A DNA stretch of 64,000 nt from NCBI GenBank assembly GCA_964558325.1, contig CAZLCX010000002.1, positions 62,001 through 126,000 on the forward strand, given 5' to 3'. Below the pieces are notes generated by a model. It was given only the letters and a program-made list of their open reading frames with translations, had not been told where the DNA came from and searched no databases. This document shows positions 17,570 through 24,421 of this stretch, piece by piece. Origin of the DNA: Halonatronomonas sp964558325. GTDB taxonomy: Bacteria; Bacillota; Halanaerobiia; Halanaerobiales; Halarsenatibacteraceae. The position numbers and the translations under genes are program-made. How positions within the stretch are numbered: the stretch's first letter is position 1; every line of letters starts with the position of its first letter.

Positions 17570-18112
17570 ATGGAAGCTCTACTTTCACTTCTGCTATTTG
17601 TCTTTTTCTTTATTATAATTATAACCAGGATTATTAGATTTATTATTAAGGTCTTTAGAGGTATTGAAGAAAGGCCTGATAATACCAGCAGTTCAGAGGG
17701 GAGCACTGATAGTTCCAGGGGTCGCAAGAGAAAGCCTGAAACTTCCAGGCCTGCTCCAGGTTCTAGAAAAGGGCCTCCCCCAGGTTTTGAATTAGATTTA
17801 TCTGAAATTGATGATAAATTTGGTGAGAATAAGGGCGAAAAGAAGAAAAAACCTGAGATTCTGGAGTCTGATACTGTAAAAAAATATAAAGCAAGACAGG
17901 AAGAAAAGGATAAGAAAAATAATCACAAATCAGTCAGACCTCAAAGAAAGAGAGGATCTATTATTGAATCAGATGAAATTGGCAGCAGTGGAGAAATAGC
18001 TGGTGACTTGAGTTTTGACAATGATTCACTGGTTAAAGGAATAATGATGAAAGAAATTTTATCACCTCCAAGAAGTCTAAAACCATATAAGCCGAGATAT
18101 AAAGATAAATAA
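17570..18112 (+). CDS. Unrecognised membrane-anchored basic protein
   Basis: I do not recognise a family. The 180-residue product has one N-terminal membrane segment (about 3-28, LLSLLLFVFFFIIIITRII) and then a long, low-complexity cytoplasmic tail rich in Lys, Arg, Glu, Ser and Pro, with no obvious globular domain before a short C-terminal motif (LVKGIMMKEILSPPRSLKPYK). It is the third gene of the nfeD-floA operon, 12 bases after floA, with GGGGTGA before its ATG and a terminator 20 bases after the stop. B. subtilis has a shorter small protein, YqfB, at this position; homology is not shown. A microdomain accessory role is inference from context. Confidence 0.7.
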   Translation: MEALLSLLLFVFFFIIIITRIIRFIIKVFRGIEERPDNTSSSEGSTDSSRGRKRKPETSRPAPGSRKGPPPGFELDLSEIDDKFGENKGEKKKKPEILESDTVKKYKARQEEKDKKNNHKSVRPQRKRGSIIESDEIGSSGEIAGDLSFDNDSLVKGIMMKEILSPPRSLKPYKPRYKDK

Positions 18113-18131
18113 TAAATTAATAGTATAACAC

Positions 18132-18160
18132 AAAGCCCTGTTATCAGGGCTTTATTATTT
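18132..18160 (+). terminator. Terminator of the nfeD-floA operon
   Basis: Perfect 9-bp stem aaagccctg/cagggcttt (18132-18140 with 18145-18153), TTAT loop, followed by ATTATTTTA. Confidence 0.85.
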
Positions 18161-18174
18161 TATGTGGTACACTA

Positions 18175-18203
18175 TTGGCCTTTTTAAATAAATATGTTAT
18201 ACT
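18175..18203 (+). promoter_or_regulatory. Promoter of the ppsA-ccpN-glpX operon
   Basis: TTGGCC (18175-18180), 17-base spacer, TATACT (18198-18203) with a TG extended -10. The ppsA ATG lies 32 bases downstream. No clear CcpN operator was identified by eye. Confidence 0.6.
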
Positions 18204-18234
18204 ATATATAGAATATTAGAGGGGTGATAACTTA

Positions 18235-20583
18235 ATGAAGTACATTAAATGGTTTGAAGAGATTGGTAAGGGTGATATTGATCTGGTTGGTGGTAAGGGT
18301 GCTAATTTAGGAGAATTAACAAATAATGGAGTAAATGTACCCCCAGGTTTTTCTGTAACTGCTGAATCCTACAGAGAATTTTTAGCTGAAAATCATCTGG
18401 AGGATAAAATTGTTAATTTATTGGAGGGCCTGGATACAGAAAATGCCAGCGAACTGCAGCAGTTATCCAGAGAAATTAGAGGCTTTATGGCTGAGGCTGA
18501 GATGCCAGAAGCAATTAGAGCTGAGATCTTAGAAGCCTATGAAGAACTTAAAACTAAAGGTGTTAAAACTGAAAAGGTCGCTGTCAGGAGTTCGGCAACT
18601 GCTGAGGATTTACCTGATGCCTCTTTTGCCGGGCAGCAGGATACCTATTTAAATATTTCTGGTCCAGATGAATTATTATATCATGTTAAGGAATGCTGGT
18701 CGTCACTCTGGACTGGCAGAGCTATTTATTACCGGCAGGAAAAAGATTTCGTTCAGACTGATGTTGCTCTAAGTGTTGTGATTCAGCAGATGGTCAGTGG
18801 GAAAAAGGCTGGTGTTATCTTTACAGTTGATCCAACCACAGGGAATAAAGACCATCTATTAATTAATTCTAGCTGGGGTTTAGGAGAAGCTGTTGTCTCT
18901 GGATTAGTTACTCCAGATGATTATTTAATTGATAAAAATAATGGTGAGTTAATTGAAAAAAATCTTGGCAAAAAAATCAAGATGATTGTAGAAAAAGCAG
19001 ATTCAGCTGTCGGGACAGAAGTTGTTAAGACAGCTTCTTATCTCAGTGAAAAGGCTGTGACTGAATCTTCATTAACTGATAATGAGATAGATAAGTTATA
19101 TAAACAGGCCTTAAGGATTGAAGAAATTTATGGAGCGCCCCAGGATATTGAATGGGCTATCGCCGGTGAAGATTCTGAAGTTTATTTATTACAGTCCAGG
19201 CCAATTACTACCCTTGACCTTGATGAATATAATAATGACGATGAGGTTGTTGTTGATTCTGCAGCAGAATTGCAGCCCCTTGTTAGAGGACTGAATGCCT
19301 CTCCAGGTAATGCCAGCGGCCCAGTTGTAATTGTGGAAGATTTTAATAAACTGGAGATGGTTAAAGAGGGAGATATACTGGTGGCCTCAATGACCAATCC
19401 TGATATGGTACCTGCCATGCGGCGGGCGGCAGCAGTTGTTACTGATGAAGGCGGGAGAACCTGTCATGCAGCTATAGTTTCCAGAGAGTTGGGGATTCCC
19501 TGTATAGTTGGCTGTGGCGATGCAACAAAAATTTTAGAGAATAATCAGATTGTAACAGTTGATTCTACCAGAGGGGTCGTTTTTGAGGGGAAGGTTAAGT
19601 CTAAGGATGAATCAGCAGGTCAGAGTACTGGTCCGGTCTTAAAGACCCCAGAGAGTATCAAGACTCAACCGGTAACTGGAACAAAGATTTATATGAATTT
19701 AGGAGAGCCTCATCTGATAAATCGCTATAAAGATTTAGATTTTGATGGGATTGGCTTAATGCGGATAGAGTTTATTTTTTCCAATGTAATCGGTGCCCAT
19801 CCTATTTATTTGCTGCAGCAGGGTGAGGGAGACCTCTTTATCAGACAGCTTTCTGAGGCAATTACAATGGTTGCCCAGGAGGTTTATCCAAGACCGTTAA
19901 CCCTCAGGATGAGTGATTTTAGAACCAATGAATTTAGAGGCCTTAAAGGCGGAGAAGAAGTAGAGCCTGTCGAAAACAACCCGATGATTGGCTGGCGGGG
20001 AGTTTCAAGATATATATCTGATGAATATATTGAAGGATTTAGACTTGAATGTAAAGCTGTAAAGAAGGTCCGGGACGAATATAACCTGACCAATGTTAAT
20101 CTAATGCTCCCCTTTGTTAGAACTACCTGGGAGGTTGAACAGGCTCTTGAAATATTAAAAGAAGAAGGCCTGGAGCGGAGCAGAGACTTTAAGATCTGGA
20201 TCATGGCCGAGGTTCCCTCAGTTATCTTCCAGGCAGCAGATTTCTGTCCTTTAATCGATGGATTTAGTATTGGCAGTAATGATCTGACCCAGCTAATTAT
20301 GGGGGCTGACAGAGATTCTGGTATCTTAAATCGGATGGGTTATTTTGATGAGAGAAACCCTGCCATTAAGACTGCTATTAAGGAATTAATAGATGTTGCG
20401 GGCAAATATGGCAATACAGTTTCTATCTGCGGCCAGGGACCTTCAGTTTATCCAGAATTTGCAGAGTTTTTAGTTGAGGCTGGAATCGATAGTATAAGTG
20501 TTAATCCTGATACTGTCAATTATACAAGGAGGCTTGTAGCCCAGGTTGAACAGAGGTTAATTTTGCGAAATATGAGGAAATGA
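18235..20583 (+). CDS. ppsA: Phosphoenolpyruvate synthase
   Basis: Converts pyruvate, ATP and water to PEP, AMP and phosphate, the entry step of gluconeogenesis. The 782 residues match the family. The N-terminal ATP-grasp domain (VGGKGANLGEL, AVRSSATAEDLPDASFAGQQDT) is followed by the phosphohistidine domain GGRTCHAAI with catalytic H411 and the adjacent T409 that DUF299 kinases phosphorylate. The C-terminal PEP/pyruvate TIM barrel contains FSIGSNDLTQLIMGADRD and the SICGQGPS cysteine motif. The context with ccpN and glpX supports a gluconeogenic role. The TCHA motif favours PEP synthase over pyruvate phosphate dikinase. Confidence 0.93.
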   Translation: MKYIKWFEEIGKGDIDLVGGKGANLGELTNNGVNVPPGFSVTAESYREFLAENHLEDKIVNLLEGLDTENASELQQLSREIRGFMAEAEMPEAIRAEILEAYEELKTKGVKTEKVAVRSSATAEDLPDASFAGQQDTYLNISGPDELLYHVKECWSSLWTGRAIYYRQEKDFVQTDVALSVVIQQMVSGKKAGVIFTVDPTTGNKDHLLINSSWGLGEAVVSGLVTPDDYLIDKNNGELIEKNLGKKIKMIVEKADSAVGTEVVKTASYLSEKAVTESSLTDNEIDKLYKQALRIEEIYGAPQDIEWAIAGEDSEVYLLQSRPITTLDLDEYNNDDEVVVDSAAELQPLVRGLNASPGNASGPVVIVEDFNKLEMVKEGDILVASMTNPDMVPAMRRAAAVVTDEGGRTCHAAIVSRELGIPCIVGCGDATKILENNQIVTVDSTRGVVFEGKVKSKDESAGQSTGPVLKTPESIKTQPVTGTKIYMNLGEPHLINRYKDLDFDGIGLMRIEFIFSNVIGAHPIYLLQQGEGDLFIRQLSEAITMVAQEVYPRPLTLRMSDFRTNEFRGLKGGEEVEPVENNPMIGWRGVSRYISDEYIEGFRLECKAVKKVRDEYNLTNVNLMLPFVRTTWEVEQALEILKEEGLERSRDFKIWIMAEVPSVIFQAADFCPLIDGFSIGSNDLTQLIMGADRDSGILNRMGYFDERNPAIKTAIKELIDVAGKYGNTVSICGQGPSVYPEFAEFLVEAGIDSISVNPDTVNYTRRLVAQVEQRLILRNMRK

Positions 20584-20589
20584 TAGGAA

Positions 20590-21210
20590 ATGGAATTAAA
20601 TCAAAGACAGAAAGAGATAATTGAGCTGGTCAAGGCTAATCAACCGATAACCAGTCAGGAAATAGCAGATAACCTTGATTTATCCCGGGCAGCGATTAGA
20701 AATGATCTATCAGTTTTATCTTTACTGGATATTCTGGATGCTAAACCTAGAGTAGGCTATTTCTATAAGGGTAAGGAACCTGAACCTGGTTCCCTGGATT
20801 CTCTCTTTAATATTAAGGTGAAAGAGATTATGTCGCTGCCAGTTAATCTTCTTGAAGATACCAGTATTTATGATGCCATTGTGACAATGTTTCTTGAAGA
20901 TACCGGGACAGTTTTTGTAATCGATGAATTTGATGAACTGGTAGGGGTTATCTCCAGGAAGGATTTATTAAAGATGGCAATGGGGAATCGGGACCTTAAT
21001 GAAATTCCAGTTAGTCTTGCCATGACCAGGGTACCAAAGGTGATCACAGCCGTTGAGGATGAGACGCTACTTATGGCTGCCAGGAAGATTGTTGATAATA
21101 AGGTGGATTCACTGCCAGTAATTGAAGATGATAAAGTTATTGGAAGAATCAGTAAAACATCGATCAGTAATGCTTTAGTTGATTATGCGACTGAGATAGG
21201 GAGTGATTAA
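20590..21210 (+). CDS. ccpN: CcpN-like transcriptional repressor (HTH + two CBS domains)
   Basis: Repressor of gluconeogenic genes in Firmicutes, sensing the ATP/ADP state. The 206-residue product has an N-terminal winged helix (QKEIIELVKANQPITSQE, then LSRAAIRNDLSVLS) and a CBS pair from about residue 77 (VKEIMSLPVNLLEDTSIYDA; VPKVITAVEDETLLMAARK). It is six bases after ppsA and three before glpX, so it likely controls the operon it sits in. In Bacillus ccpN lies instead between glyS and yqfL; here that position (near 33950) lacks it. Confidence 0.85.
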   Translation: MELNQRQKEIIELVKANQPITSQEIADNLDLSRAAIRNDLSVLSLLDILDAKPRVGYFYKGKEPEPGSLDSLFNIKVKEIMSLPVNLLEDTSIYDAIVTMFLEDTGTVFVIDEFDELVGVISRKDLLKMAMGNRDLNEIPVSLAMTRVPKVITAVEDETLLMAARKIVDNKVDSLPVIEDDKVIGRISKTSISNALVDYATEIGSD

Positions 21211-21213
21211 ATA

Positions 21214-22215
21214 ATGCAAAGAGAATTAGCGATTGAATTTGTTAGGGTAACTGAGGCTGCCGCCCTGGCTTCAGCACCCTGGATGGGTAAGGGTCAGAAA
21301 AAGTCAGCAGATGGGGCTGCAGTTGACGCAATGAGGACAATGTTTGATACTGTCAAGATCAATGGAATTGTGGTGATTGGAGAAGGTGAAAAGGATGAGG
21401 CTCCCCGGTTATATATCGGAGAAAAAATTGGAGATCAAAAAGATGGTCCTGAGCTTGATATAGCTGTTGATCCTGTTGAGGGTACTACTTTAGTGGCCAG
21501 GGGTCTGCCCAATGCTTTATCAGTTGTTGCAGTGGCTGATCGAGGCAGTCTGCTTCAGGCACCTGATATTTATATGGATAAGGTTATGGTAGGCCCTAAA
21601 GCCAGGGGAGCTATCAATATTGATGCCAGTGTTGAAAATAACTTAAGAGCCACTGCCGAGGCTTTAAATAAGAGCGTTAAGGATCTAACTGTAATTGTGC
21701 TTGATCGGGATCGCCATAAAGATTTGATTTCAGAGATTAGGTCGGTAGGTTCCAGAATAAAATTACTGGCTGATGGTGATGTTGCCGGAGGAATAGCCTC
21801 TGCTTTAAATGATAATGGAATTGATATGGCTATTGGAATTGGGGGAGCAACTGAAGGAGTTCTAACTGCTGCCGCCCTAAGATGTCTGGGTGGAGAAATT
21901 CAGGCCAGGTTAATTTATCGGGATGAAACTGATAAACAGAAGGCCAGAGATCTGGGAATCACAAATCTTGATAAAATATATAAGACTGAAGATCTGGCAG
22001 CTGGCGATGATGTAATGTTTGCTGTTACAGGCATTACCGATGGTGACCTTCTAAAAGGTGTTCGCTATCATGGGAATAAAGCAACAACTTATTCTCTGGT
22101 AATGAGGAGCAAGACTGGAACAGTTAGATATATTTCTGCAGATCATAAGATTACTCAAAAACCGGATTATTTTCCTAAGGATATCTTTAATATCAAGGCT
22201 TCCAAAGATTATTAA
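21214..22215 (+). CDS. glpX: Class II fructose-1,6-bisphosphatase
   Basis: Hydrolyses fructose-1,6-bisphosphate to fructose-6-phosphate in gluconeogenesis. The 333-residue GlpX-type protein contains VVIGEGEKDEAPRLYIGE, the metal-binding DIAVDPVEGTTLVARG motif, and GDVAGGIASAL plus GIGGATEGVLTAAALRCLGG. It is close to the usual 320-335 residues. It lies three bases downstream of ccpN. A sedoheptulose-bisphosphatase side activity is possible, as in other GlpX enzymes. Confidence 0.95.
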   Translation: MQRELAIEFVRVTEAAALASAPWMGKGQKKSADGAAVDAMRTMFDTVKINGIVVIGEGEKDEAPRLYIGEKIGDQKDGPELDIAVDPVEGTTLVARGLPNALSVVAVADRGSLLQAPDIYMDKVMVGPKARGAINIDASVENNLRATAEALNKSVKDLTVIVLDRDRHKDLISEIRSVGSRIKLLADGDVAGGIASALNDNGIDMAIGIGGATEGVLTAAALRCLGGEIQARLIYRDETDKQKARDLGITNLDKIYKTEDLAAGDDVMFAVTGITDGDLLKGVRYHGNKATTYSLVMRSKTGTVRYISADHKITQKPDYFPKDIFNIKASKDY

Positions 22216-22230
22216 ACCGAGGTGAAGTTA

Positions 22231-23049
22231 ATGGCAGATTTTGTTGTGGATGATGGAATAAAGCTTAATTATCATTTAGATGGTGAAACCGGTCCAGTGA
22301 TTTTAATCTTAAATGGGATAATGATGAGTACAGCCAGCTGGGCTGATTTTGTTCCAGTCTATACTGATAATAATTATCGAGTATTACGGGTTGATTTTAG
22401 AGACCAGGGTTTATCAGATAGTTATCCTAAAGATTATAAAATTGATATTCATACTGGAGATATTGTTGACTTGCTGGATCATCTGGGAATTGAAAAGGTT
22501 ATTCCTGTTGGGATTTCCTATGGGGGAATGGTGGCCATGCTTCTGGCTATTAATTATCCTGACAGGGTTAATTCAATGGTTTTAGCTAATGTAGTGGCCA
22601 GGGTTACGCCCTACCTTAAGGCTGCCAGCCAGGCCTGGCAGGAGGCTGCTGATTTAAAGGACGGTAGAAAATTTTTCAGGCTGGCGATGCCCTATATCTA
22701 CTCAGATTATTTTTATAAACATAATCAGGAGTTTTTAGAATCCAGAGAAGAGATTCTTGCTGATGCTCTGGATGCAGACTGGCTGACCAGATTTAATCGG
22801 CTGGCAGAAAGTTCATATGAGTTTGATATTAAGGACCGGCTGACTGAAATAGAGATGCCTGTTTTATTAGTAGCCGGGGAGCGGGATATCTTAACTCCTT
22901 TAGAGAAGATGAAGGAGATTGCCTGTGAGCTCCCTGATAGCCGACTGCTAACGATTAATGATGCCGGCCATGCTTCCTGTTACGAAAAAACGAATGAGTT
23001 TAATACGGCTGTTTTAGGTCATCTGGCCCTGACAGTTGAAAATAATTAA
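22231..23049 (+). CDS. Alpha/beta hydrolase
   Basis: Serine hydrolase of the alpha/beta fold; substrate unknown. Of 272 residues, the nucleophile elbow is GISYGG with S96. The oxyanion side is LNGIMMSTASWADFV, an acid Asp sits in AGERDILTP and the His in DAGHASCYE. It resembles enol-lactonase/haloperoxidase-type hydrolases in general outline, not enough to name a reaction. The frame opens at a GTG (22222), but GAGGTG at 22218-22223 fits the ATG at 22231. It is 15 bases after glpX, so it is co-transcribed with gluconeogenesis genes. No signal peptide is seen. Confidence 0.85.
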   Translation: MADFVVDDGIKLNYHLDGETGPVILILNGIMMSTASWADFVPVYTDNNYRVLRVDFRDQGLSDSYPKDYKIDIHTGDIVDLLDHLGIEKVIPVGISYGGMVAMLLAINYPDRVNSMVLANVVARVTPYLKAASQAWQEAADLKDGRKFFRLAMPYIYSDYFYKHNQEFLESREEILADALDADWLTRFNRLAESSYEFDIKDRLTEIEMPVLLVAGERDILTPLEKMKEIACELPDSRLLTINDAGHASCYEKTNEFNTAVLGHLALTVENN

Positions 23050-23091
23050 AATATTATTGATTTAAGTATAGCTTTTTTAGAATTTATGTGG

Positions 23092-23097
23092 TATAAT
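23092..23097 (+). promoter_or_regulatory. Extended -10 element before the gap RNA
   Basis: TATAAT preceded by TGTGG, matching the TGNTATAAT form used repeatedly in this window. No good -35 at 17 bases (TAGCTT). It lies 43 bases after the hydrolase stop. Confidence 0.5.
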
Positions 23098-23169
23098 TTT
23101 ATTTTAGGTAATTAAATTTGTCTGGTTAGTTGGGGAATCAACCTATTTAGTCTTAGAGCAGATTGAATT

Positions 23170-23269
23170 NNNNNNNNNNNNNNNNNNNNNNNNNNNNNNN
23201 NNNNNNNNNNNNNNNNNNNNNNNNNNNNNNNNNNNNNNNNNNNNNNNNNNNNNNNNNNNNNNNNNNNNN
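23170..23269. other. Assembly gap (100 N)
   Basis: Exactly 100 undetermined bases, the conventional placeholder for a gap of unknown size. Sequences on either side are non-coding. Nothing about its content can be stated. Confidence 0.99.
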
Positions 23270-23318
23270 TTAAATAGGGCTAAAACCGACCAAAAATTAA
23301 ATTTAAAAGCAATTTATT

Positions 23319-23345
23319 CAGCCGTGTGAGAACATGGCTGTTTTT
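23319..23345 (+). terminator. Terminator downstream of the gap RNA
   Basis: Stem cagccgtgt/acatggctg (23319-23327 with 23332-23340, one G-U), GAGA tetraloop, five T. It precedes the phoH promoter. Confidence 0.8.
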
Positions 23346-23353
23346 ATGTTTAT

Positions 23354-23381
23354 TTGTAAGCAGAGCCTGATATGTTATAAT
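23354..23381 (+). promoter_or_regulatory. Promoter for phoH operon
   Basis: TTGTAA (23354-23359), 16-base spacer, TATAAT (23376-23381) with an extended -10 TG. The phoH GTG follows 55 bases later. Confidence 0.65.
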
Positions 23382-23436
23382 TAATTGAAGGCTTTGATAA
23401 ATTTTTAAATAATTATCAGTTACAAGGAGGAATATT

Positions 23437-24393
23437 GTGAGTAACAAAGAAGAGATTATTACAGTCAAAGATTATGATAAGGCCAGAAATATTTTTGGCC
23501 AGTTAGATGATAATCTAAAGATAATAGAAGATAGATTGGATGTTAAAGTTATTGCCAGGGGGACTGAGATTAAGCTTCAGGGGGATAAAGAGAATGTTTT
23601 TATTGCCAGAAGGACCCTTGAGGAGATGCTTGCTTTACAGGAGAGTGATAACCCTGTAAATTCAAGGCAGCTCAAATATATTATCGAGCAACTTCAAAAA
23701 GATAGTAATTTGAGTTTTAAAAATTTATATGACGAGGTTTTACAGGTTAATTATAAAGGCCGTGAAATAAAAGCTAAAACCCTGGGCCAGAAAATATATA
23801 TTGATGCCATGAAGAGATCTGATATAGTTTTTGGAATTGGACCTGCCGGGACAGGTAAGACCTATCTGGCTGTGGTTATGGCTGTTAAAAATCTTCTTAA
23901 TAATAATGTTAACAGAATAGTTTTAACCAGACCGGCCATTGAAGCCGGTGAAAATCTTGGGTTTTTACCAGGAGATATGCAGGAGAAGGTTGACCCCTAT
24001 TTAAGGCCGCTGTATGACTCTCTCTTTGATGTATTAGGACCAGAAAAAGTTAATAGTTATCTGGAAAAGGATATTATTGAGGTGGCGCCTCTGGCCTATA
24101 TGCGGGGAAGGACTTTAGATGACTCCTTTATTATTCTTGATGAGGCCCAGAATACAACCTCTGAGCAGATGAAGATGATGCTAACAAGGATTGGGTTTAA
24201 TTCCAGAGCTGTAATTACAGGGGATGTTACCCAGGTTGATCTACCCTACAGCAAGAAATCTGGACTAGGTGAGGTTGAGAAAATTCTGGCTGGAATTAAT
24301 GGGATTGACTTTATCTATCTTGATGAGACTGATGTTGTCAGACATAATTTAGTTAGAAAAATTATTTCTGCCTATGAAGAGAGTGGGAAATAA
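23437..24393 (+). CDS. phoH: PhoH family ATPase
   Basis: Cytosolic P-loop ATPase of the PhoH/YbeZ type, thought to act in RNA metabolism next to YbeY. The 318-residue product has a KH-like N-terminus, Walker A GPAGTGKTYLA, Walker B FIILDEAQN and the LTRPAIEAGENLGFLPGDM block. The GTG start is preceded by AAGGAGG at 23424-23430. It heads phoH-pgpH-ybeY. In spore formers yqfC-yqfD lie just upstream; they are absent here. Confidence 0.94.
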   Translation: MSNKEEIITVKDYDKARNIFGQLDDNLKIIEDRLDVKVIARGTEIKLQGDKENVFIARRTLEEMLALQESDNPVNSRQLKYIIEQLQKDSNLSFKNLYDEVLQVNYKGREIKAKTLGQKIYIDAMKRSDIVFGIGPAGTGKTYLAVVMAVKNLLNNNVNRIVLTRPAIEAGENLGFLPGDMQEKVDPYLRPLYDSLFDVLGPEKVNSYLEKDIIEVAPLAYMRGRTLDDSFIILDEAQNTTSEQMKMMLTRIGFNSRAVITGDVTQVDLPYSKKSGLGEVEKILAGINGIDFIYLDETDVVRHNLVRKIISAYEESGK

Positions 24394-24421
24394 ATTCTGT
24401 TTTTATCTGTAGGTGTTATTA

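Larger units (their letters stand above)
23104..23345 (+). ncRNA. Possible small RNA gene interrupted by the N gap
   Basis: The 387-base space between the hydrolase gene and phoH contains an extended -10 promoter, about 65 bases without an ORF, 100 N, then about 75 bases ending in a terminator. The flanks may pair across the gap: GTCTGGTTAG (5') with CTAAAACCGAC (3'), allowing bulges, and neighbouring AT-rich stretches. A hairpin around GTTGGGGAATCAAC is visible at about 23129-23142. Such end pairing is typical of structured RNAs, but no known family could be named. The real gap length is unknown, so a different element could be hidden. Confidence 0.35.

Noticed and set aside
22349..22585. 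+ strand frame inside the hydrolase gene
   Set aside because: Out-of-frame shadow with no family resemblance.
23105..23290. Inverted ends of an insertion sequence around the N gap
   Set aside because: Possible pairing of flanks is imperfect, with no target duplication or transposase fragment visible; kept only as a possible RNA stem.
23280..23468. Reverse frame between gap and phoH
   Set aside because: Covers the terminator and phoH promoter; hydrophobic low-complexity translation of AT-rich DNA.
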